Part shown: positions 18,428 to 27,227 of the stretch, piece by piece | Numbering within the stretch: the first letter of the stretch is position 1 | How the letters are laid out: each line of letters starts with the position of its first letter | Assembly (NCBI GenBank): GCA_019694675.1 | Contig: JAIBBK010000015.1 | Span: 1-64,000 of the forward strand | Reading direction: 5' to 3' | Source of the DNA: Ignavibacteria bacterium | GTDB taxonomy: Bacteria; Bacteroidota; Ignavibacteria; Tepidaquicellales; Tepidaquicellaceae | Length of the DNA stretch: 64,000 bases | The notes under the pieces: generated by a model | Told to the model about the DNA's origin: nothing | What the model saw: only the letters and a program-made list of their open reading frames with translations | Databases searched by the model: none | Translations under genes and position numbers: made by a program

Positions 18428-18586
18428 ATGGAAGAACCTGTTGTAACGCAATTAGAAGAGACCAAGCCGAAGAGAAAACTCGACAGCACTCTGGCAAAGA
18501 TAATGCTTGCGCTTATCATACTTGCAACTATTTTCTCGATCTACATGACAGTGAAGCTGTTCATACACGGCTTTACATTCAGATAG
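18428..18586 (+). CDS. Small single-span membrane protein, unknown
   Basis: A 52-residue open frame that starts with ATG 29 bases after the phosphorylase stop and ends with TAG. The N-terminal half is charged (EEPVVTQLEETKPKRKLDST). One hydrophobic helix follows (KIMLALIILATIFSIYMTVKLF), then HGFTFR. Basic residues before the helix predict the N-terminus inside. The length, composition and position behind a real gene make it a credible small protein, but I recognise no family. Confidence 0.55.
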   Translation: MEEPVVTQLEETKPKRKLDSTLAKIMLALIILATIFSIYMTVKLFIHGFTFR

Positions 18587-18595
18587 CAGGCAGTG

Positions 18596-19270
18596 TCATT
18601 GTCCGATCGAACTTTCAATGCTCTTTTCTTTCAGAAGGGGAGTGATCCTGTATCTGTCTTCACCGAATTCATCATACATTGACTTAAGAATGGCATAGAC
18701 CAGTTCCGGTCCGAGTCTTTCGCTCCACTCGATCGGGCCATAGGGATAATTTGTCCCGAGTTTCATTGCAGTGTCAATGTCCTTGGCGTTGGACGTTCCT
18801 TCCTGAAGCACCATGTAGGCTTCATTGATGATCATTGCAATAATGCGCATTGCCGTCATACCTGGCCTGTCGGGTGATTCGATCACTTCCTTTCCGCACG
18901 ATTCAAACAACTGCTTTGCCGCTAAGAATCTGTCATCGGATGTGAAGCTTGTCCGTGAAAGCTCTACCGCGCCTGCAGACGCGAAGCCGGGATAGAATGC
19001 TCCTCCGGCGAGTCTTTCCGGCTCCTTCAATGCCTCGCATTGCTTCAATGCCGTTATACAGAGCGATGCGGATACAATTGTTGCTTTTGAATTTTTTTCC
19101 TGAATGAAATCAATGATCTTAAACTTCATTTCGTCCCCGAAGTTCGTGAGCTCAAATATGATCTCAACTTCATCAGTCAGCTCGTCGGTTATTTCGCATT
19201 TGTCTTTTATAAGGGATGAGAGCTCGGATACAAGCTGTTCATTGTCGCCGATAAGAAATACTTTTGTCAT
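18596..19270 (-). CDS. 3-hydroxyacyl-CoA dehydrogenase-like protein, probably inactive
   Basis: The C-terminal ~110 residues match the helical domain of 3-hydroxyacyl-CoA dehydrogenases (SPDRPGMTAMRIIAMIINEAYMVLQEG, then DIDTAMKLGTNYPYGPIEWSERLG). The N-terminal Rossmann part is only ~85 residues and opens KVFLIGDNEQL, without the GxGxxG dinucleotide loop. The catalytic His of the usual GxHFFNP motif is replaced by Ala91 (GGAFYPG), while the partner Glu is kept at 103. It is therefore unlikely to be a working NAD-dependent dehydrogenase and may be a structural or regulatory relative. It starts five bases from the divergent TIGR02757 gene, so their promoters overlap. Confidence 0.75.
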   Translation of the reverse strand: MTKVFLIGDNEQLVSELSSLIKDKCEITDELTDEVEIIFELTNFGDEMKFKIIDFIQEKNSKATIVSASLCITALKQCEALKEPERLAGGAFYPGFASAGAVELSRTSFTSDDRFLAAKQLFESCGKEVIESPDRPGMTAMRIIAMIINEAYMVLQEGTSNAKDIDTAMKLGTNYPYGPIEWSERLGPELVYAILKSMYDEFGEDRYRITPLLKEKSIESSIGQ

Positions 19271-19275
19271 TATAG

Positions 19276-20043
19276 ATGAGTAAAAATGAGAAATTAGGGA
19301 AGTATCTCAACGAGATCTTCCGGAAATACGGGAAGAAACTTTCTTCCAAAGATCCTGTGTGGAACCTCCATGACCTCACTGAGGAGAGGGATATTGAGAT
19401 AGCCGCACTCTTTGTATCATGTTTTTCTTACGGAAAGGTTGAACAGATCAATTCTTTCGTAAGAAGATTCGCAGGCAGGATCGGTAACGATTGGCATGAA
19501 TTTACCCTGAATTTCTCTGAACAGAAAGATAAAAAGTACTTTGAGGATCTGTATCACAGGTTCAATACCCCGAATGATCTTTCTCGACTGATACGCTCAG
19601 TGAACTCCGCGCTGAATTCACACGGCAGCCTTAAACATCTTTTTCTGTCAGGGCTTAAGGATGACGATGTGAATATTGTGAATTCTCTTGACAGTTTCAG
19701 CAGTGCACTTTGCGGATTTGATGCGCCGGAGAGGTTCAGATATCTTCTGCCCCAGACTTCAAAAGGATCTGCCTGCAAGCGTCTTAATCTTTTTATGAGA
19801 TGGATGGTAAGAAAGGACGAGATAGATACGGGATGCTGGGCTGAAGTCGGAACAAGAAGGCTTGTGATGCCCGTTGATACGCATGTTTACAATGTAAGCA
19901 GAAGCCTGGGCCTGGTGGACAGAAAGTCATGCGACATGAAGTTCGCCGTTATGCTTACTGATACTCTGAAAATGTTTGATCCGGATGATCCTGTTAAGTA
20001 TGATTTTGCCCTTTGCCATATCCGGATGGACAAGCTATTCTGA
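19276..20043 (+). CDS. TIGR02757 family protein (DUF2400)
   Basis: A 255-residue protein of the TIGR02757 family, common in Bacteroidota, Chlorobi and Epsilonproteobacteria and of unknown function. Family segments are visible: DPVWNLHDLTEERDIEIAALFVSCFSYGKVEQI near the N-terminus, KGSACKRLNLFMRWMVRKDEIDTGCW, and RLVMPVDTHVYNVSRSLGL followed by PDDPVKYDFALCH. The helical pattern with a VDTHV segment recalls the helix-hairpin-helix DNA glycosylase fold, but I cannot point to the catalytic Lys/Asp of that superfamily. Its last nine bases overlap the end of the convergent lipoprotein gene. Confidence 0.85.
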   Translation: MSKNEKLGKYLNEIFRKYGKKLSSKDPVWNLHDLTEERDIEIAALFVSCFSYGKVEQINSFVRRFAGRIGNDWHEFTLNFSEQKDKKYFEDLYHRFNTPNDLSRLIRSVNSALNSHGSLKHLFLSGLKDDDVNIVNSLDSFSSALCGFDAPERFRYLLPQTSKGSACKRLNLFMRWMVRKDEIDTGCWAEVGTRRLVMPVDTHVYNVSRSLGLVDRKSCDMKFAVMLTDTLKMFDPDDPVKYDFALCHIRMDKLF

Positions 20044-20466
20044 TCTTGCCGGGAAACAGTCGAACTGTAAGTCAATTCTCGATACGTTCCCGATAACAAG
20101 CACAGTATCCATGCCTTTGCCGGATGCGCTTGTCTCGTATGATACAAACCCCTCCGCTTCAACATAGAACCTGTCTCTTGACCGGAGATTTCCTGCGGCA
20201 TTGTCTATTGCGGCAAGATTGCTCTTGCCGGAGATCTTATATTTTGCTCCCGAAGAACAATCCTGAAGAACATTCTTATCAGCGATCGAGATCATGCCTT
20301 TGTAAATGTTAGTTGGGATCTTACTCTCTTTGGCAACCGTCTGCTTCTGCTTATGCTGAACGTCCGACTTAGGCGGTTCGCATGAACTTATGAGCATGAC
20401 AGGTGCAACAAGCAGAACCATCAGCAAAAGCGTTCTTGCTGAATTTTTAATCTCTGACAAATTCAT
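20035..20466 (-). CDS. Lipoprotein with NlpE C-terminal-like domain
   Basis: A 143-residue lipoprotein. The start is set at the ATG at 20466, which gives a proper lipoprotein signal with lipobox LISSC (Cys29). The frame is open further upstream but that part overlaps msrB and is not signal-like. After a Lys/Gln-rich linker the mature domain runs YKGMISIADKNVLQDCSSGAKYKI then DRFYVEAEGFVSYE and VLVIGNVSRI. This pattern (ADxxxxxDCxxG followed by VEAEG) resembles the OB-like C-terminal domain of NlpE-type copper/envelope stress lipoproteins; the match is from memory and is moderate. It lies 37 bases downstream of msrB on the same strand. Confidence 0.65.
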   Translation of the reverse strand: MNLSEIKNSARTLLLMVLLVAPVMLISSCEPPKSDVQHKQKQTVAKESKIPTNIYKGMISIADKNVLQDCSSGAKYKISGKSNLAAIDNAAGNLRSRDRFYVEAEGFVSYETSASGKGMDTVLVIGNVSRIDLQFDCFPARSE

Positions 20467-20503
20467 ATTGTCCGCTGAAGAGTGATTTTCAATTATGATT
20501 GAA

Positions 20504-21028
20504 TCATTTATCAGGCTCAAAATCGAGCACAATGGAATTCATGCAGTACCGCCTGCCCGTGGGAGGCGGGCCGTCGTCAAATACATGTCCGAGATGTGAA
20601 TCACATCTTCCGCACATTACTTCGGTCCTGAACATTCCGTGAGATGTGTCATCTGCATAGATCACGCTTCCGGGCCGGTCTGTTTCAAAGAAGCTCGGCC
20701 ACCCGCACGAGCTTGCAAACTTTGAATCAGACTTAAACAGCTTGTTCCCGCATACTGCACAATAATAAGTGCCGATGCCTTCGAAATCCCAGAACTTCCC
20801 CGTGAACGCCCTCTCGGTTCCTTTTTTCCGGGCTATGTAATAAACGTCCTCAGGAAGCACTTTCTTCCATTGTTCATCGGTAACCGAAAGCTTTGATGTG
20901 TCTGTTCTTGAATAATACGGATTGTCATTCATTGGAATCTCAAGTTTAAGGTTTGACTGTGATGACTGAAGTTCAGCGCTGTTGAGCTGAAACATTGAGA
21001 GAAAATACAAAAGTGTTCTTATGATCAT
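20504..21028 (-). CDS. msrB: Peptide-methionine (R)-S-oxide reductase
   Basis: Repairs methionine-R-sulfoxide in proteins. With the ATG at 21028 as start the protein has 174 residues and a probable signal peptide (MIIRTLLYFLSMFQLNSA), pointing to a periplasmic enzyme. A GTG at 21049 or an internal ATG before NDNPYYSRTD are alternatives; the last would make it cytosolic. The zinc site is intact: Cys90/Cys93 (CAVC) and Cys139/Cys142 (CGRC). CGWPSF and HLGHVF are the family core, and the catalytic Cys162 lies in RRYCMNS. Paired with the downstream lipoprotein gene, it suggests envelope oxidative-damage repair. Confidence 0.93.
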   Translation of the reverse strand: MIIRTLLYFLSMFQLNSAELQSSQSNLKLEIPMNDNPYYSRTDTSKLSVTDEQWKKVLPEDVYYIARKKGTERAFTGKFWDFEGIGTYYCAVCGNKLFKSDSKFASSCGWPSFFETDRPGSVIYADDTSHGMFRTEVMCGRCDSHLGHVFDDGPPPTGRRYCMNSIVLDFEPDK

Positions 21029-21149
21029 ACGGCAATAAACTCGCGGCACTGCAATTTAGTTCACCAATAGTTTATCTGAAATGCATTGTGCGGTTCATTC
21101 AAAAAATGAAAAGCTGATCAGAAGCTGATCGCAAACAGAAAAAGGGTTG

Positions 21150-21189
21150 AATAGAAAAGAAGCTCTCCCGGATTGAACGGAAGAGCTTC
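21150..21189 (-). terminator. Terminator of the groES-groEL operon
   Basis: On the minus strand GAAGCTCT (21189-21182) pairs with AGAGCTTC (21166-21159), with further pairing inside the loop, and is followed by TTTTCT. It begins 36 bases after the groEL stop. Confidence 0.8.
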
Positions 21190-21224
21190 CTTATTCTCAT
21201 GCATCAGTTTGCTTCATCAGCTCA

Positions 21225-22874
<1,650 letters not shown>

Positions 22875-22881
22875 TTAAAAT

Positions 22882-23166
22882 TCAGATTACGGCGTAAACG
22901 TCCGACTCCCTCATGATCAGGTACTCTTCGCCGTCAATTGTCACTTCGGTTCCTGAATACTTTCCGTACAGAACCTTGTCTCCTACCTTGAGCTCAAGCT
23001 TTATTTCTTTGCCATCGTCAGATACTTTTCCTTTTCCGACGGCAACAACTTCACCCTTCATCGGTTTTTCCTTCGCTGTGTCAGGAATGATCAGTCCCGA
23101 TGCAGTCTTTTCCTCTGCTTCTGCAGGCCTGACGATTATCCTGTCGCTTAATGGTCTTACTTTCAT
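22882..23166 (-). CDS. groES: Co-chaperonin GroES (Hsp10)
   Basis: Lid of the GroEL chamber. The 94-residue protein has the family start [35 protein letters not shown] in segments, the mobile loop within it, GEVVAVGKG, and [15 protein letters not shown]. First gene of the groES-groEL operon, 34 bases after the CIRCE element. Confidence 0.97.
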   Translation of the reverse strand: MKVRPLSDRIIVRPAEAEEKTASGLIIPDTAKEKPMKGEVVAVGKGKVSDDGKEIKLELKVGDKVLYGKYSGTEVTIDGEEYLIMRESDVYAVI

Positions 23167-23200
23167 TTTTTACCTCTGTTTTTATGTTTTTGAAATATTA

Positions 23201-23227
23201 TTAGCACTCTTTGTTGGAGAGTGCTAA
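23201..23227. promoter_or_regulatory. CIRCE operator (HrcA binding site)
   Basis: TTAGCACTC (23201-23209), nine bases, GAGTGCTAA (23219-23227): a perfect match to the CIRCE consensus. It overlaps the end of the groESL promoter, so heat-shock control by the HrcA repressor is expected; hrcA itself is not in this window. Confidence 0.96.
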
Positions 23228-23254
23228 TATAACTCTATTGGAATTACGATGCAA
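23226..23254 (-). promoter_or_regulatory. Sigma-70-type promoter of groES-groEL
   Basis: On the minus strand TTGCAT (-35, 23254-23249) and TATATT (-10, 23231-23226) are separated by exactly 17 bases. The -10 box abuts the CIRCE element, the usual arrangement for HrcA repression. Confidence 0.7.
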
Positions 23255-23333
23255 TAGCTTATTTCCTGCACAAAAACAGTCTTTTTGCCGCCAATCCTAC
23301 AATCGCATAATACAAAACAGGATCCTGAAAGTA

Positions 23334-23345
23334 TGACAAAAATCA
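23334..23345. promoter_or_regulatory. FNR-like box 1 upstream of ccoI
   Basis: TGAC-AAAA-ATCA fits the core TGAY-N4-RTCA of FNR-family regulator sites. Its centre is 22 bp upstream of the centre of box 2. Confidence 0.5.
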
Positions 23346-23355
23346 TGTTTTTAGG

Positions 23356-23367
23356 TGACAAAAGTCA
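23356..23367. promoter_or_regulatory. FNR-like box 2 upstream of ccoI
   Basis: TGAC-AAAA-GTCA, a perfect inverted repeat with the FNR core TGAY-N4-RTCA. Its centre (23361.5) is about 41 bases before the likely transcription start just after TATCTTTG, the standard position for FNR-type activation. A Crp/Fnr gene (34440) lies at the other end of the operon. Confidence 0.6.
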
Positions 23368-23390
23368 TAGCGCAACCAATTCAGTAATTA

Positions 23391-23398
23391 TATCTTTG
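23391..23398 (+). promoter_or_regulatory. Candidate -7 element of the cco operon promoter
   Basis: TATCTTTG matches TAnnTTTG, the -7 element of Bacteroidota sigma factors. It lies 30 bases after FNR-like box 2 and six bases before the ccoI ATG, so the transcript would be leaderless or nearly so. Whether this organism uses that consensus is not known from the sequence. Confidence 0.4.
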
Positions 23399-23404
23399 TT
23401 TCAC

Positions 23405-25840
23405 ATGAATGAAGTAAGGGACAAGGTTTCCGCGTTCTGCTATCATTGCGGTGAAAGCTGTGATGACAGCCTGATCGTTTCAGGCAGTAAGAATTTCTGC
23501 TGTGAGGGATGCAAGGCTGTATTTGAAATTCTTGAAGGCCACGACCTGTGTGAGTTCTATAACATTGACGGCGAGGCGGGTCTGAAGATAAAGGAGCTTC
23601 CGCTTGAACAAAGGTTCGATTATCTCGATGATCAGGATGTTGTCCGGAAAATAGTGGAGTTCACTGATAAGAATATTTCATCGGTCACCTTTGCAGTCCC
23701 TGAAATTCACTGCAGTTCCTGCATTTGGCTGCTTGAGAGAATGAATAAGGTCAACCCGGGAATACTAAGTTCCAGAGTCGATTTTCTTCAGAAGCGTGTA
23801 ACGATAGTTTATGATAATGTGAACACTTCTCTTAAGAACGTTGTCAAGTCGCTCGCCTCTGTAGGCTACGAACCCGATATAAATCTGGACGCCGCTACTG
23901 AATCAAAGCCGGCAAAGAAATCATACAAAGCAATCTATGCCAAGATCGGCATAGCGGGGTTTTGTCTTGGAAACATTATGCTCTTAAGCTTTCCGGAATA
24001 TCTGAATATCGGAGATTCGCTTGACACAAATCTCAGAAATGTTTTCAACTACCTCAATATTCTTCTGGGCATTCCAGTCATCACTTACTGCAGTTCCGAT
24101 TACTTCTCATCTGCATGGAAAGCTCTTCGAAACAGGTTCATCAATATTGACCTGCCGATCTCACTTGGCTTGCTTGCATTGTTTGCAAGAAGCGTTTACG
24201 ACATTCTCGTGCATGGCAATGCGGGATTCATGGATTCCCTTTCAGGACTTGTATTCTTCCTGCTGATAGGAAAACTCTTTCAAAGCAAAACTTATGATTC
24301 GATCAACTTTGAGCGGGACTACAGGTCATACTTTCCGATATCGGTGACCGTAACAAAGAACAAGTCAGAGTCAAACATTCCTCTATCAAAGCTGGAAATA
24401 GGCGACAGGATAGTGATCAGAAACAACGAGATAATTCCCGTTGATGCAATACTCTTCAAGGGAGAAGGATGCATTGATTACAGTTTTGTGACGGGAGAGT
24501 CCGTTCCGGAACAAAAAGTGCTTGGCGAAATAGTATATGCGGGCGGAAGGCACATGGGCAGTGCGATAGAGCTTGAAGTGCTGAGAACTGTTTCGCAGAG
24601 CTATCTGACTCAGTTATGGAATGACAAGGCGTTTGACAAGCGTTCAGCATCCATCTCGAAGATCACGGACAGGGTTGGCAAGTACTTCACATATGCGATA
24701 CTGCTTATAGCATTCGGTTCTGCGGCGTACTGGCTGCCCACTGATGCTGACAAGGCTCTTACTGTATTCACTACGGTTCTGATCATAGCATGCCCTTGTG
24801 CTCTGGCGCTTACAACACCATTTGCCCTCGGAAACAGCTTACGGATTCTGGGAAGGAACAAATTGTATCTCAGGAATGCATCCGTAATTGAGAGCATGGC
24901 AAAGGTTGATGCGGTTGTGTTTGACAAGACTGGTACAATTACCAGTCCCAGGAATCTCAATATTGAATTTGTAGGAAGTGAGCTGACAACTGAGGAAAGA
25001 TCGATCGTAAAGTCACTCGCAAGAAATTCAACTCATCCTTTAAGCAGGATGATCAGCGAATCGCTTGAAGGAACAGGTTACACTCCGGTTTATGAATTTG
25101 CCGAATTACCCGGAGAGGGTATTTCCGGAATTGCCGGAGGTAAATTTGCAAGAATGGGAAATATCAGATTCATAATTGGAGAAGACGGCGGGAGTCTGAA
25201 AAAGTTCAGCTCTGATCTTAAGAAGAACGGTGTTTCGACAAATGTATTTCTCTGCATAGAAGGGGAGATCAAAGGGTTCTATTCACTGAGAAGCCGCTAC
25301 CGTGAAGGTATTGAGAATGTCATTGAGGATTTTGGGAGAAAGTATGAAGTAAGCCTTGTCTCCGGAGACAACAGTCATGAGAGGAGCGCATTGAGTAAGC
25401 TCTTTGCAGATGAGAATATGCACTTCGGACAGCTTCCTTCTGATAAGCTTGCATATGTAAGAAAAAAACAGAAACTCGGAAAGACAGTGATGATGATAGG
25501 CGACGGCCTTAATGATGCCGGTGCTCTGAAACAAAGCGATATAGGCATTGCGGTCAATGATGATGTTACAAGTTTCTCGCCGGCATGCGATGCAGTGATG
25601 GATGCCGGTGCGTTCAGCATTCTTCCTTCATTCATGGGATTTGCGAGGTCCACCATGAACATCATCAAAGTGAGTTTTGCAATCTCATTTCTGTATAATG
25701 CTGTGGGACTCTATCTTGCATCTCAGGGCTACTTCTCGCCAATGATCGCCGCCATACTGATGCCCTTCAATTCAATATCGATAGTTCTGTTCGTTGTGGG
25801 CATGACGAACCTGTGCGCCCGCAGAAGGGGGCTGTCATGA
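23405..25840 (+). CDS. ccoI: CcoI/FixI copper-transporting P1B-type ATPase
   Basis: Membrane ATPase that delivers copper for assembly of cbb3 cytochrome oxidase. From the ATG at 23405 the protein has 811 residues. It starts with a Cys-rich metal-binding domain (Cys12-x2-Cys15, then CCEGCKAVF), followed by a heavy-metal-associated domain (Cys103-x2-Cys106). The translocation motif is CPC (463-465), the phosphorylation site is Asp507 in DKTGT, and the hinge is GDGLNDAGAL. The frame is open upstream to a TTG at 23285, but that stretch contains the FNR-like boxes and looks non-coding. Its TGA overlaps the ccoS ATG (ATGA). Confidence 0.94.
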   Translation: MNEVRDKVSAFCYHCGESCDDSLIVSGSKNFCCEGCKAVFEILEGHDLCEFYNIDGEAGLKIKELPLEQRFDYLDDQDVVRKIVEFTDKNISSVTFAVPEIHCSSCIWLLERMNKVNPGILSSRVDFLQKRVTIVYDNVNTSLKNVVKSLASVGYEPDINLDAATESKPAKKSYKAIYAKIGIAGFCLGNIMLLSFPEYLNIGDSLDTNLRNVFNYLNILLGIPVITYCSSDYFSSAWKALRNRFINIDLPISLGLLALFARSVYDILVHGNAGFMDSLSGLVFFLLIGKLFQSKTYDSINFERDYRSYFPISVTVTKNKSESNIPLSKLEIGDRIVIRNNEIIPVDAILFKGEGCIDYSFVTGESVPEQKVLGEIVYAGGRHMGSAIELEVLRTVSQSYLTQLWNDKAFDKRSASISKITDRVGKYFTYAILLIAFGSAAYWLPTDADKALTVFTTVLIIACPCALALTTPFALGNSLRILGRNKLYLRNASVIESMAKVDAVVFDKTGTITSPRNLNIEFVGSELTTEERSIVKSLARNSTHPLSRMISESLEGTGYTPVYEFAELPGEGISGIAGGKFARMGNIRFIIGEDGGSLKKFSSDLKKNGVSTNVFLCIEGEIKGFYSLRSRYREGIENVIEDFGRKYEVSLVSGDNSHERSALSKLFADENMHFGQLPSDKLAYVRKKQKLGKTVMMIGDGLNDAGALKQSDIGIAVNDDVTSFSPACDAVMDAGAFSILPSFMGFARSTMNIIKVSFAISFLYNAVGLYLASQGYFSPMIAAILMPFNSISIVLFVVGMTNLCARRRGLS

Positions 25841-26022
25841 GCGTCATCCTTGTTCTGATTGGCGCAAGCCTTATCGTAGCGACCGGCTTTCTTGTTGCTT
25901 TCGTCTGGTCTGTAAGAAACGGGCAGTATGAAGACAGGTACACACCGTCAGTAAGGATGCTGTTTGAAGAAGGCAATGACAAATCAAAGAAAGATCTCTT
26001 CACCAAAAATCCCGGACAATGA
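25837..26022 (+). CDS. ccoS: CcoS, cbb3 oxidase assembly protein
   Basis: A 61-residue single-span protein needed for cofactor insertion in cbb3 oxidase. It starts at ATG 25837, overlapping the ccoI stop and preceded by AGGGGG. The family pattern is plain: SVILVLIGASLIVATGFLVAF, then the segment WSVRNGQYEDRYTPS, which corresponds to the conserved W-x5-GQ(Y/F)-D motif. It overlaps the next gene by ATGA. Confidence 0.92.
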   Translation: MSVILVLIGASLIVATGFLVAFVWSVRNGQYEDRYTPSVRMLFEEGNDKSKKDLFTKNPGQ

Positions 26023-27215
26023 AAAGAATGAATATTGTGGTTGCGGGAAACAGTTTCGCGGGCTTCACAGCAGCCATAGAATTAAAGAGGCTCGTAGGAT
26101 ATGACCACGAAGTGATCGTGATCGGTAAGAGCCCATACTTTGTTTTTGTTCCGTCACTCATCTGGTATCCTTTCGGACTGCGTAAGGAAGACGACATCAT
26201 GTTTGACGTGAGGGGACCTATGAGCAGAATGGACATAAAGTTCATTGAAGCCGAGATAGTCAGATTTGATCCGTTTGAAAAGCAGGTGTGGCTTCATGAA
26301 GAGTATCTTCCGTACGATTATCTGGTGATTGCAACAGGATTCAAACCCGATTTTGAAAGCGTTCCCGGGTCAGGCCCTGGAAAATTCAGCCATTGCATTA
26401 GCGATCTTGACTGCGCCCGCGAAGCAAGAAGAGCATGGTCAGAATATGTCAAGAAAGGCGGACCCATGGTGATAGGCAATGCACCGAACGCCGCTAACTA
26501 TGCAGCCGGCTATGAATTTCTTTTCAATGTAAGATATCAGCTTGCCAAGGAATCAAATCTCAAAGACTCGACAGTGAACTTTGTCACTTCCGAACCATAC
26601 CTTGGACATCTGGGAATAGGCGGCGGAATGCGGTTCAGGGAAACTGCGGAGAAACTGCTTGAGAACTATTCCATACCTTTTGATGTGGATACGGCTATAA
26701 CCGAAGTTCTCCCGGAAAAGGTGGTCCTGGAAAACGGAAAGGTCATTGAGTCGAAATTTACAATGATAGTGCCGGGTGTTGTCGGTTCAGATGCTGTGAG
26801 AAACTCGCAATCGGTTGGAAACGAAAGAGGCTTTATTGAAACAAACGATGAATACAGGCACCATGAGTTTCCGGAGATCTATGCTGCCGGAATTGCCGTG
26901 CAGATCGAGAATCCGGATGATGCAGAGCCGGGATGCTCATTGCCCAGAACAAGCTACCCGACTGAAATGATGGCCAGGACCGCGGCATGGAATATTTTCG
27001 CGGACATTTTCGGCAAGGAGAAGATGTCTCTTCCTTTCAGCGACATTAACGCTTATGAAGCGATTGATGCGGAGAACCAGGGCACAATGCTGATCGGAGC
27101 GCACATGCTGTCGCCAAGAGGATTCGATGTAATTATCCCCGGGCCTCAGGCACACTGGGCAAAGATTGCACATGAAAGATACTTCATGCTCTCAAGGAGC
27201 ATGGGAATAATCTAA
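26019..27215 (+). CDS. FAD-dependent oxidoreductase, sulfide:quinone oxidoreductase-like
   Basis: A 398-residue flavoprotein of the SQR/flavocytochrome-c sulfide dehydrogenase superfamily. The FAD loop is VVAGNSFAG (residues 7-15), YDYLVIATG follows at 99-107 and the second FAD segment is FPEIYAAGIAVQI, then SYPTEMMARTAAWNI as in SQRs. Cys126, Cys132 and Cys306 are candidates for the redox pair. Expected role is oxidation of sulfide (or a related thiol) with electrons passed to the quinone pool at the membrane. It overlaps ccoS (ATGA) and is 12 bases before a PLP lyase gene, so it is firmly in the cbb3 operon. SQR activity is likely but not certain; other type II NADH-like roles remain possible. 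Confidence 0.82.
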   Translation: MKRMNIVVAGNSFAGFTAAIELKRLVGYDHEVIVIGKSPYFVFVPSLIWYPFGLRKEDDIMFDVRGPMSRMDIKFIEAEIVRFDPFEKQVWLHEEYLPYDYLVIATGFKPDFESVPGSGPGKFSHCISDLDCAREARRAWSEYVKKGGPMVIGNAPNAANYAAGYEFLFNVRYQLAKESNLKDSTVNFVTSEPYLGHLGIGGGMRFRETAEKLLENYSIPFDVDTAITEVLPEKVVLENGKVIESKFTMIVPGVVGSDAVRNSQSVGNERGFIETNDEYRHHEFPEIYAAGIAVQIENPDDAEPGCSLPRTSYPTEMMARTAAWNIFADIFGKEKMSLPFSDINAYEAIDAENQGTMLIGAHMLSPRGFDVIIPGPQAHWAKIAHERYFMLSRSMGII

Positions 27216-27227
27216 TAACTGACTGCC

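Noticed and set aside
23285..23404. N-terminal extension of CcoI from a TTG at 23285
   Set aside because: The 40 residues look non-coding, hold both FNR-like boxes and a promoter-like element, and the family starts near 23405.
26019..27215. Type II NADH dehydrogenase as the identity of the flavoprotein at 26019
   Set aside because: The Cys pattern and the SYPTEMMART segment fit the sulfide:quinone oxidoreductase group better, though this is not proof.
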